Shown: in pieces, positions 17,655 to 24,903 of the stretch | How positions within the stretch are numbered: the stretch's first letter is position 1 | Layout of the letters: each line of letters starts with the position of its first letter | Origin: Desulfobacteraceae bacterium | GTDB taxonomy: Bacteria; Desulfobacterota; Desulfobacteria; Desulfobacterales; Desulfobacteraceae | Direction: 5' to 3' | DNA: 36,289 nt | Assembly: GCA_016743945.1 (NCBI GenBank) | Contig: JADGFI010000048.1 | Coordinates: 1 to 36,289, forward strand | Notes under the pieces: model-generated | What the model was told of the DNA's origin: nothing | Database searches by the model: none | The model's input: only the letters and a program-made list of their open reading frames with translations | Program-made: the position numbers and the translations under genes

Positions 17655-18659
17655 ATGAATGTTCTTGTAACGGGTGTTGCCGGTTTTATCGGGGCCAGTC
17701 TGAGCCTGCGCCTCCTCAAAGAGGGGCACACAGTATGCGGGATTGATAATTTAAATGACTATTATGATGTCAATCTGAAAAAAAATCGGTTGGCCGGAAT
17801 AAAAGAATACCCCGGGTTTGATTTTCAGCAGCTTGATCTGGCAGACAGGGGGAAGATAGAAGCGCTGTTTAAAACCAACTCATTTGATTGTGTGGTGAAT
17901 CTGGCTGCCCAGGCCGGAGTGCGGTACAGTCTCGAAAACCCTGCCTCCTATGTGGATTCAAATCTTGTGGGGTTTGGAAATATCCTTGAAGGATGCCGCC
18001 ATTCAAAGGTTAAACACCTGGTTTATGCTTCCAGCAGTTCGGTTTACGGGCTCAACACCCTCATGCCGTTTTCCGTGCGTCACAACGTGGATCACCCGGT
18101 AAGTCTCTATGCCGCCTCAAAAAAGGCCAACGAGCTCATGGCCCACACCTACAGTTATCTGTATAATCTGCCCACAACCGGCCTTCGATTCTTTACGGTG
18201 TATGGTCCCTGGGGCAGACCGGACATGGCATTGTTTCTTTTTACCAACGCCATTCTAAACGACAAACCCATCAAGGTGTTTAACAACGGGAATATGCAGC
18301 GGGACTTTACCTATATCGACGATATTATCGAAGGGGTAATTCGGGTAATGAAAAATATTCCCGAGGCTGACCCAAAGTGGTCTTCGGAGGCGCCAAATCC
18401 TTCTTCAAGTTGCGTGCCCTATAAATTATACAATATTGGGAACAACCAGCCAATAGCGCTCATGGAATTTGTCCATGCCATTGAAGATGCCCTTGGGAAA
18501 AAAGCAGTTATAGATTATCTGCCCATGCAGCCAGGTGATGTTGCCGCCACCTATGCCGATGTGAGTGATCTGACAGCAGACACAGGTTTTACACCCTCCA
18601 CATCCATTAAACAGGGGATTGGGCGCTTTGTTGACTGGTACATGGATTATTACGCCTGA
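17655..18659 (+). CDS. NAD-dependent epimerase, UDP-glucuronate 4-epimerase type
   Basis: A 334-residue extended short-chain dehydrogenase. The Rossmann motif G-V-A-G-F-I-G is at residues 7-13, and catalytic Tyr152 and Lys156 are in SLYAASKKANE, with SSSSVYG before them. The DNLNDYYDVNLKKNRL segment and the VYGPWGRPDMALF motif are typical of UDP-glucuronate 4-epimerases (CapI-like), which make UDP-galacturonate for surface polysaccharides. Its substrate could come from the UDP-glucose dehydrogenase at 30836. An AAAGGA ribosome-binding site precedes the ATG. The stop overlaps the next start as TGATG, showing tight coupling to the CAAX-protease-like gene. Confidence 0.88.
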   Translation: MNVLVTGVAGFIGASLSLRLLKEGHTVCGIDNLNDYYDVNLKKNRLAGIKEYPGFDFQQLDLADRGKIEALFKTNSFDCVVNLAAQAGVRYSLENPASYVDSNLVGFGNILEGCRHSKVKHLVYASSSSVYGLNTLMPFSVRHNVDHPVSLYAASKKANELMAHTYSYLYNLPTTGLRFFTVYGPWGRPDMALFLFTNAILNDKPIKVFNNGNMQRDFTYIDDIIEGVIRVMKNIPEADPKWSSEAPNPSSSCVPYKLYNIGNNQPIALMEFVHAIEDALGKKAVIDYLPMQPGDVAATYADVSDLTADTGFTPSTSIKQGIGRFVDWYMDYYA

Positions 18660-19384
18660 TGGTCTTGAAAAAAGCTGATACCGCCGCATTGTCAAACCGT
18701 GATTTGATGATCCCTTATTTTGCCCCTTACATTGCCTATGTGGGCATTGCTTCTATTTTTCAAAACCTGATTCCCATAGAAATCAACTATGTGCTCAGGC
18801 TGATTGCAGTTCCCGCATTGCTCGTCTGGGCCTGGCGATGGTATGTGCCGGTGACCGGCCCCAAATCCCTTGCCGGTTCTTTTGTATTTGGCGTGGGATT
18901 TGGACTCCTGGGACTTGTGCTATGGTGTGTCCTCTATGCACCGTTTACCGAACCTGACACCATGGCCTGGTCAAATTTAGGTTTTTACCTGAGACTCATA
19001 TCCGCTTCCCTGATTGTCCCTGTCTTTGAAGAGATGGTCATGCGCGGATATATTTTCAGGTTTGCCTTGCAATGGGACCAGATCAGAAGAAACAGGTCCG
19101 GAAAGAAAAAAATTAAAGACGCCTTTATGGGAACCCTTGATGACGCCAATATCTCAACCGTCAGGCCGGGGGAGTGGAGTGTCCTTGCCGTTGTGATCTC
19201 CAGTATTGTTTTTGCTGCGGGACACACCGTTCCGGAATGGCCCGCAGCCATTGCCTACGCAATTTTAATTTCCATTTTATGGATCATCCGAAAAGACCTG
19301 TTATCCTGCATCATCGCCCATGCTACCACCAACCTGACCCTGGCCCTGTATGTATATTTCACCGGCCATTGGGAACTGTGGTAG
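18659..19384 (+). CDS. CPBP/CAAX prenyl protease-related membrane protein (exosortase-associated type)
   Basis: A 241-residue integral membrane protein with about six helices and the intramembrane metalloprotease motifs of the CPBP/Abi family: Glu124-Glu125 with Arg129 in FEEMVMRG, His189 in FAAGHT, and His221 with Asn225 in IAHATTNL. The length and the VYFTGHW end fit the CAAX protease-related proteins found in PEP-CTERM/exosortase loci. The substrate is unknown. The start overlaps the epimerase stop by one base. Its presence here, apart from the main XrtA cluster, suggests this pair once belonged to that locus or is a satellite of it. Confidence 0.82.
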   Translation: MVLKKADTAALSNRDLMIPYFAPYIAYVGIASIFQNLIPIEINYVLRLIAVPALLVWAWRWYVPVTGPKSLAGSFVFGVGFGLLGLVLWCVLYAPFTEPDTMAWSNLGFYLRLISASLIVPVFEEMVMRGYIFRFALQWDQIRRNRSGKKKIKDAFMGTLDDANISTVRPGEWSVLAVVISSIVFAAGHTVPEWPAAIAYAILISILWIIRKDLLSCIIAHATTNLTLALYVYFTGHWELW

Positions 19385-19454
19385 TTATAGCCCTGAATTT
19401 ATATAACCGGTCATTTTCTCAAGGCCTTGAATGGCCATAAAAATATAAAGTGCG

Positions 19455-19495
19455 TTGACAATTCTACTCATGTACAATATATTGTACATGTACAA
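19455..19495 (+). promoter_or_regulatory. yefM-yoeB promoter and operator
   Basis: TTGACA (19455-19460) and TATATT (19478-19483) are spaced 17 bp. The -10 lies within a perfect 18-bp palindrome at 19471-19488, and a second perfect 14-bp palindrome, TTGTACATGTACAA, lies at 19482-19495. Three TGTACA cores occur at 19471, 19483 and 19489. E. coli yefM-yoeB is autoregulated through palindromes with the same TGTACA core, so this is a convincing antitoxin-binding operator. GGAGG at 19506-19510 serves the antitoxin gene. Confidence 0.85.
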
Positions 19496-19516
19496 TAAAA
19501 CATTTGGAGGTTTTAA

Positions 19517-19783
19517 ATGCGTGTCATCTCATATACAACTGCAAGGAACAATCTTGCCAGTACCATGAAACAAGTTTGTGATGATCATGATCCGATTATT
19601 GTTACTCGCAAAAATAATGAGGCAGTCATATTGATGTCACTTGAAGACTACGAATCGTTGAACGAAACAGCCTATCTCATGCAAAACCCTAAAAATGCAA
19701 AAAGATTAATAGAATCAATTGAAGAATTAAGAGCCGGAAAAGGGACAGAAAGAGAGCTTTTGAATGAAGTTGATATTTTCTGA
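19517..19783 (+). CDS. yefM: Type II antitoxin YefM
   Basis: An 88-residue Phd/YefM-family antitoxin. The N-terminal DNA-binding region (MRVISYTTARNNLASTM) and the IIVTRKNNEAVILMSLEDYESL core match the family closely, with a C-terminal toxin-binding tail. It neutralises YoeB and, with it, represses the operon through the palindromes just upstream. A GGAGG ribosome-binding site is 6 bp before the ATG. It overlaps yoeB by 20 bp, giving coupled translation. Confidence 0.94.
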   Translation: MRVISYTTARNNLASTMKQVCDDHDPIIVTRKNNEAVILMSLEDYESLNETAYLMQNPKNAKRLIESIEELRAGKGTERELLNEVDIF

Positions 19784-20018
19784 GAATGCCTGGGAAGATT
19801 ATTTATATTGGCAAAACACCGATAAAAAAAAATTAAAACGTGTAAATCATCTGATTAAAGACATTCAACGAAATAAATATGATGGAATTGGTAAACCAGA
19901 GCCCCTTAAACACAGTCTCTTCGGCTATTGGTCAAGAAGAATAAGCAACGAGCATCGGATTGTCTATAAAATTGAAAATAGTACAATTCTAATTGTTCAA
20001 CTTAGATATCACTACTAA
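19764..20018 (+). CDS. yoeB: Type II toxin YoeB, ribosome-dependent mRNA interferase
   Basis: An 84-residue toxin of exactly the family's length and very similar throughout to E. coli YoeB. The catalytic residues Glu46 (KPEPLKH), Arg65 (NEHR), His83 and Tyr84 (C-terminal RYHY) are all present, so the toxin should be active. It cuts mRNA in the ribosomal A site when YefM is degraded. It overlaps yefM by 20 bp and ends 18 bp before the convergent pepN stop. Confidence 0.96.
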   Translation: MKLIFSENAWEDYLYWQNTDKKKLKRVNHLIKDIQRNKYDGIGKPEPLKHSLFGYWSRRISNEHRIVYKIENSTILIVQLRYHY

Positions 20019-20036
20019 ATCAGTACTCGCCCCTCT

Positions 20037-22649
20037 TTATGCCAAAGCCCTTGATACAATCTCATAGACATTTTTAGACAGTGTCTGAACGGATAGAATC
20101 CTTTCAAGTTCTTTTTTCATTAGAATTTTTCTTGAATCATCATATTTTTTCCAGTGATTAAAACAAGCTGCCAATCTGGCCGCCACCTGTTGATTAATAG
20201 CGTCCAAGGCAATAATCTGGTCTGCGACAAATCGGTACCCTTTTCCATCGGATCTGTGAAAATTAACCGGGTTTTGAAGGGCAAACATGTAAACAAGGGA
20301 TCTTACTTTATTGGGATTGGTCATGGTGAAATCCGGATGGGTCAAAAGAGATTGAACCTGTTCCAGGGTGTCCGGAAGACTGGAAGATGCCTGAACGGCA
20401 AACCATTTGTCCAGCACCAGTTTATCCTGGTGCCATTTTTTATAAAAAATATCCATCCCCGTTTGTTTTATATCCGAATCAATCTGACTCAAAATTTTGA
20501 GTGCCGCATATTCATCGGTCATATTCTGGGCAGCTTCAAATTTTTGACATACATAAACAGTCGTTTGTTCTTCCTCAATGCTGCCGATATAGGACAAACA
20601 CAGGTTTTTTAGACTCCGATCCGCAATTGCCCCGGGGGAAATACTCAAGGGATCTGAAGAGGAGCATTGTTCAATTTTCTCCATGAACCGATCTCTCAAT
20701 TTCAGGGCCAATTTTTTTTTCAGGTAGGATCTTGCCTTGTGGATTGAGTCCACATCAATGCACTCATAATAGTTTTTGATTTCATTTTCCTGGGGCAAAG
20801 CCAGGGCTTTTGCAAGAAATGCTCTGTCGGTATTTGAATCATCCAAAGCTGTTTTAAATGCCTGGATCAGGATAGAGGAAATTTCAAAGGCCTCATCCTT
20901 TTGACTCATGGAAACCAGATTTTGGATTTCTTTTATGAAAAGGGTCTGGGCTGCATCAAATCTATTGAATTCATCTCGCTCATGGGCCATGAGAAAAGCA
21001 AGCTCTGCATCGGAAAAATCGGTTACCAGTTTTACCGGGGCGGAAAACTGTCTAAAAACAGAAGGGTAGGTGTCAGGCCCTATATCTTTAAATTCAAAGG
21101 TGGTTTTTTTCATTTTTAACTCAAGCAGAGAGCTACCTTGAGGGGTAACGTCGTTGCCTTTGCCATCCATGAGTCCAAATTGTACGGGAATATGAAGGGG
21201 CTTTTTTTCTTTTTGATTTCTGTCCGGAGGTGTTGCCTGCTCAAAAATCAGGGTCAGGGACTGTAACTTAGGATCATAGGATCGTGTCAAGGTAACTATC
21301 GGCGTGCCGGACTGGGAATACCATAATTTAAACTGGGTCAGATCAAGGAGAGAGACTTCTTCCATCACCGAAACAAAATCTTCGATGGTCACCGCCATCC
21401 CGTCAAAGCGCTTAAAATAAAGATCCATGCCCCTTCTGAAATCAGTTTCTCCCAAAAGCTGATGAATCATCCGGATCAATTCCGCCCCTTTTTCATAGAC
21501 GGTCATGGTATAAAAATTATCCATTTTTATATAGGATTCAGGCCGGACAGGGTGGGTCATGGGGCCTGCGTCTTCGGGAAACTGGGAGGCCCTTAGATTT
21601 TTCACATTGGTAATTCGTTCCACGGCCCGGGAGTTTAGATCAGATGAAAATTCCTGATCCCTGAATACCGTGAGCCCTTCCTTAAGGCTGAGTTGAAACC
21701 AGTTTTTAAGGGTTACCCGGTTCCCTGTCCAATTGTGGAAATATTCATGACCGATAACCGCCTGGATATTCATGAAATCATCGTCCGTGGCAGTCGTCGG
21801 GTTGGCCAGGACATATTTTGAATTGAAAATATTCAATCCCTTGTTTTCCATGGCCCCGGCATTAAAGTCATTGATGGCCACAATCTGGTACAGATCAAGG
21901 TCATATTCAAGGCCGAACCGATCCTCGTCCCAGCGCATGGCCTGTTGAAGGGATCTCATTGCATGGTCACATTTATCAATATTCTCTGGTTCTGAATAGA
22001 TTTTTAAATCAACCGTTCGCCCGGAGCAAGTGGTGAATGTGTCCTCCAAGCAGGACAACTTTCCGGCCACAAGGGCAAACAGATAACTGGGTTTTTTAAA
22101 GGGATCCTCCCAGCGGACATAGTGCCGATTGTTAGCAAGGTCTCCGGATTTAATCAGATTCCCGTTGGCGAGCAGAACCGGATACTTGTCCTTGTCGGCA
22201 ATAATGGTACACGAATAAATCCCCATGACATCAGGCCTGTCAGGAAAAGGGGTGATGCGTCGAAATCCCTGGGCCTCGCACTGGGTGCAAAGCGTATCCC
22301 CGGACATGTACAACCCTTCCAGACTGGTATTTTCCTTGGGGATTAAGATGGATACAATTTCCAGGAGGAACCTGTCCGGTGTTTTAATCAGTTTGAAAAA
22401 ATCATCCCCCACCTGGTATTCTTCCGGCAGTAAAAGCATTCCGTCCGCCACCACGGAAACAATCTCAAGGGGTCCCTTGTCAAAAACAAGGGATGTCTGC
22501 TCGTCCGCCACGTTTTTGTTTTTTCTAATTGTAAGTTTGGAAGTGGTTTTGGTCTGATCATCTTCAATATCAAAAATCAGATCCACGTGATCAACAAAAA
22601 ATTTTGGGGGCGTATAATCTTTTAAATAAATAGTCTTTGGCTTTTCCAT
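20037..22649 (-). CDS. pepN: Aminopeptidase N
   Basis: An 870-residue M1 zinc aminopeptidase of the E. coli PepN type, which trims N-terminal residues from peptides in the cytosol. The GAMEN substrate motif is at residues 265-269. The zinc site H301-E-x-x-H305 is in HEYFHNWTGN and the third ligand Glu324 is in KEGLTVF. Length matches PepN (870), with the Ig-like and C-terminal helical domains present. Start ATG at 22649-22647; only a weak AGG lies before it. An IS1380-type element is inserted 51 bp upstream of the start, so its upstream control region has been displaced. Confidence 0.97.
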   Translation of the reverse strand: MEKPKTIYLKDYTPPKFFVDHVDLIFDIEDDQTKTTSKLTIRKNKNVADEQTSLVFDKGPLEIVSVVADGMLLLPEEYQVGDDFFKLIKTPDRFLLEIVSILIPKENTSLEGLYMSGDTLCTQCEAQGFRRITPFPDRPDVMGIYSCTIIADKDKYPVLLANGNLIKSGDLANNRHYVRWEDPFKKPSYLFALVAGKLSCLEDTFTTCSGRTVDLKIYSEPENIDKCDHAMRSLQQAMRWDEDRFGLEYDLDLYQIVAINDFNAGAMENKGLNIFNSKYVLANPTTATDDDFMNIQAVIGHEYFHNWTGNRVTLKNWFQLSLKEGLTVFRDQEFSSDLNSRAVERITNVKNLRASQFPEDAGPMTHPVRPESYIKMDNFYTMTVYEKGAELIRMIHQLLGETDFRRGMDLYFKRFDGMAVTIEDFVSVMEEVSLLDLTQFKLWYSQSGTPIVTLTRSYDPKLQSLTLIFEQATPPDRNQKEKKPLHIPVQFGLMDGKGNDVTPQGSSLLELKMKKTTFEFKDIGPDTYPSVFRQFSAPVKLVTDFSDAELAFLMAHERDEFNRFDAAQTLFIKEIQNLVSMSQKDEAFEISSILIQAFKTALDDSNTDRAFLAKALALPQENEIKNYYECIDVDSIHKARSYLKKKLALKLRDRFMEKIEQCSSSDPLSISPGAIADRSLKNLCLSYIGSIEEEQTTVYVCQKFEAAQNMTDEYAALKILSQIDSDIKQTGMDIFYKKWHQDKLVLDKWFAVQASSSLPDTLEQVQSLLTHPDFTMTNPNKVRSLVYMFALQNPVNFHRSDGKGYRFVADQIIALDAINQQVAARLAACFNHWKKYDDSRKILMKKELERILSVQTLSKNVYEIVSRALA

Positions 22650-22657
22650 AACCTACT

Positions 22658-22686
22658 ACACTAAGTCGAGCAGTGTATATTGTCAA
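22658..22686 (-). promoter_or_regulatory. Possible pepN promoter, minus strand
   Basis: On the minus strand TTGACA (plus 22681-22686) is followed after 17 bp by TAGTGT (plus 22658-22663), a weak -10. The implied start would be almost at the pepN ATG, so the leader would be very short. The target-site duplication of the insertion element begins only ~10 bp upstream of this -35. Confidence 0.3.
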
Positions 22687-22700
22687 TACTTTGGAATTAA

Positions 22701-22712
22701 CCCAAATCCACC
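22701..22712. repeat. IS left terminal inverted repeat
   Basis: CCCAAATCCACC, immediately preceded by the ATTAA target duplicate at 22696-22700. It matches the opposite end with one difference. Confidence 0.82.
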
Positions 22713-22892
22713 GCCTATTTTTTTGTACACCCATCCAAAGGTAATTCGGGGGATTTTTTTGTTTGGCGGGAGTTTACTTCACCGGATGAGCAGCTCTTTG
22801 GGCTCCATCTCCCTGATTATCTTGGATTTCAGGCGCAACTAACCCATGACGTATAAAAAACAAGTTTTCTACTGCACAAATTCTCCATGTAT

Positions 22893-24445
22893 TTATCCTG
22901 ATGGTAACCAGGCCCCATTAAGCAGTGCAATTTTCCTGCGTGCCTCAACAAAAACTTCATATGCCGGATGCCCGTTCGATAAGCGCATAACCAGGTTGCG
23001 AGAATGATTGATTACTCTGCCCGGGATATTGATGATAGAAAATCTGATGGCCTTCATCCGTTTGCTCTTCATGCAAGGATCCAATGCTAAATTTTTTATC
23101 ATCGCATTAAGGTTCAGGGAAATTATTATTATCCACCACCAGGCTGCGTTTACACCGAAATCGGCAGACGGGAGCCTTCCCCCGGCAAGATCTTCTTTCA
23201 TCACAGCATGAACCTCTTCACTCTTTCCGCATCGTTCATGAAGCCAGTGAATTAAATCCTCTCCATTCATGTCTGTGTATCCGATGTTGGTCACGACACC
23301 AAAAACCTTATACCGATTTCCCTGCATGTCCATTGTCGGGAAGGGAAGCTTAAGTTGCTCAGGTTCTTCCATGCCGGGCAGAGGCGTTTCTTCCTCAAGG
23401 CGTTGGCGTTTGGCAAGATATCGGTATACCGGAGCGTCTTTACTGTGGCACAACTCATTGGGAACAAAACAGACTTCTGCCCACTCGCTGCCGGTTTTTA
23501 TTTTTATGCTTTTTTCCTTTTTATAGATCGGCTGCCACTCAGAGTCCGGAACTTGAGCTACAGCAGTCTTGAACGCCTGCGTTACATTACACCCTATTGC
23601 AAATTCTATCCTGCCGAAACGATTATTTCCACCTTTTTCACAGTATTTTAAAAGATCGTGCTGGTATCCGGCCGTGTCGGATCTGAGCTTTACCTTTTCC
23701 ACATTTTCCGGAAGGCAGTTTAAGGCCTCTTTAAAAACTCTTAACTGTTCAAACCCAGCAGGCACGTTCCATCACGGAATTCCGTGTGCAGAATAATGCC
23801 GTGCTCATGCCACCATACATTAAATGGTTGATAAGATTTAAATCCTTTATAACAATAAAGGGCTGTCTTTTTCATTGTTTCAGCCAGGGTCGCATCCATA
23901 TCCAGAGTAGCTGTCTTTTTAGGATTTGCCTTATTCAAACCGGCACACATATCTTTATTGATTTTCCGAAATCCCTTTAGATGCTCATTGGGTGTAGGAA
24001 TAAACGCTTTAACATCTGTGTGCAGGCGGATCTTTTCTTGTTGGGCATCATGAAATTTAGATAAATACCGGAATACCGAAGAGGGTGACGGTACAGAGCG
24101 GTTCTTCTCTTTGCGCCACCGTCTATCCAAAGCTCTACGTACTTTACGTTTCAGGCCGTGCATTTCTGATTTGCGCAGTATTGCACCAAATCCGTCATCT
24201 GCTTCCACTATTTTAAGATCACCAACACAGTCTCCTCCTGCCAAATTCAGCAAGACAAGCGACAGCACAACCTGGGAATCAGTCCAGCCTTGGGAGTTCT
24301 CCCTTATCTTTAAATGTTTTTGAATGGATTTGGACAAGCCCATCACCTGGGCTAAGTCGAGATATAGAGGTAGTCCAGCCAGGGCTGTCATACCGGTTCC
24401 GGTTTTTTCTTCTTCGTACTTGAATGGTAATACGCCTTGTGTCAT
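22893..24445 (-). pseudogene. IS1380-family transposase, frameshifted
   Basis: A DDE transposase of about 517 residues split into two frames. The N-terminal part, start best placed at the ATG at 24445 (MTQGVLPFKYEEEK, with GGGGTG upstream; a TTG at 24487 is possible), carries TLDMDATLAE with the first Asp. The C-terminal part, open to 22893, carries LRSDTAGYQ with the second Asp and a RCGKSEEVHAVMKEDL region likely holding the Glu. The frames meet around 23765-23770. Restoring one A in the GGAACG of the coding strand would join EFRDG directly to NVPAGFEQ, so a single-base loss explains the break. No slippery sequence typical of programmed frameshifting is obvious. The element is probably no longer autonomous, unless the missing base is a sequencing error. 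Confidence 0.85.
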
Positions 24446-24541
24446 ACTTTGTTGCACCCCGTTGATGATAGGTTTTTGGTCGCACAAATACTCTATCTGC
24501 TTGATCCATCAAGCGCAACGGGGTTTTTTACTTTTTTTGAT

Positions 24542-24553
24542 GGTGGATTGGGG
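24542..24553. repeat. IS right terminal inverted repeat
   Basis: GGTGGATTGGGG, immediately followed by the ATTAA target duplicate at 24554-24558. Confidence 0.82.
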
Positions 24554-24560
24554 ATTAATG

Positions 24561-24593
24561 AAAAAAGCAGGATTTCTTATGAAACCCTGCTTT
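24561..24593 (-). terminator. Strong stem-loop, Rho-independent terminator on the minus strand
   Basis: AAAGCAGG (24564-24571) pairs with CCTGCTTT (24586-24593), and TTTC/GAAA extends the stem inside with one mismatch and a TTAT loop. Read on the minus strand the stem ends in a run of six T, a classical terminator; on the plus strand the T-run is poor. It lies just outside the insertion element. No minus-strand gene is visible to its right, so its source transcript is unknown. Confidence 0.6.
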
Positions 24594-24600
24594 GATTAAA

Positions 24601-24639
24601 AGGTAAAATACATAATATAGGTAAAATAATACATAATAT
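24601..24639. repeat. Imperfect tandem repeat upstream of the exopolysaccharide operon
   Basis: Two adjacent copies of AGGTAAAATA-CATAATAT occur at 24601-24618 and 24619-24639, the second with a 3-nt insertion. They sit ~80-120 bp upstream of a sigma-54-like promoter, the usual distance for activator binding sites. Confidence 0.5.
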
Positions 24640-24718
24640 TTGAGTAAAAAATGACTTATAGGATAAATTAATACATATATGTTCGGTTTTTCCGTTTAAA
24701 AAGACATCAATATCTCTT

Positions 24719-24734
24719 TGGCACAAAATTCGCA
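24719..24734 (+). promoter_or_regulatory. Putative sigma-54 promoter for the XrtA exopolysaccharide operon
   Basis: TGGCACAAAATTCGCA carries GG (24720-24721) and GC (24732-24733) separated by exactly 10 bp. It differs from the TGGCAC-N5-TTGCA consensus at one position. It points toward the operon, ~170 bp before the first ATG. Exosortase/PEP-CTERM systems are often linked to a sigma-54 activator (PrsR), which supports the call. Confidence 0.55.
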
Positions 24735-24903
24735 TTCATAAGATTTCGGATTGAAATTTGGACTAAAAGATGAGCCTATATGTAAAAATGAATTTGATAC
24801 ACTGAAACATGAATTTTATTGACAAAAAGACCATATTAAGGGATGTTGTAGGTTCTTTTATATTATAGTCGAGACTAAATTAGAAAAGGATTCGGGAGCC
24901 AGG

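Larger units (their letters stand above)
22701..24553 (-). mobile_element. IS1380-family insertion sequence with ATTAA target duplication
   Basis: A complete 1853-bp element. The left terminal repeat CCCAAATCCACC (22701-22712) matches the inverted right end (24542-24553, reading CCCCAATCCACC) at 11 of 12 positions. The 5-bp target site ATTAA is duplicated at 22696-22700 and 24554-24558. The single transposase gene inside is frameshifted. The intact ends and exact duplication imply a recent insertion between pepN and the exopolysaccharide operon. Confidence 0.88.
24559..24903. other. 345-bp non-coding stretch upstream of the exopolysaccharide operon
   Basis: AT-rich and without a convincing gene. 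It holds the minus-strand terminator (24561-24593), the tandem repeat (24601-24639) and the sigma-54-like site (24719-24734). The remaining ~170 bp form the leader before the ATG at 24904. A 38-codon minus-strand open frame without an ATG was considered and not called. Confidence 0.6.

Noticed and set aside
23740..23775. Programmed frameshifting in the IS transposase
   Set aside because: No slippery run or downstream stem was evident at the junction, and IS1380 transposases are normally one frame; a one-base loss explains the break.
24684..24800. A 38-codon minus-strand open frame with a CxxC motif (YECEFCAKEI)
   Set aside because: It has no ATG start or visible ribosome-binding site, is short, and lies over the sigma-54-like site; probably chance.
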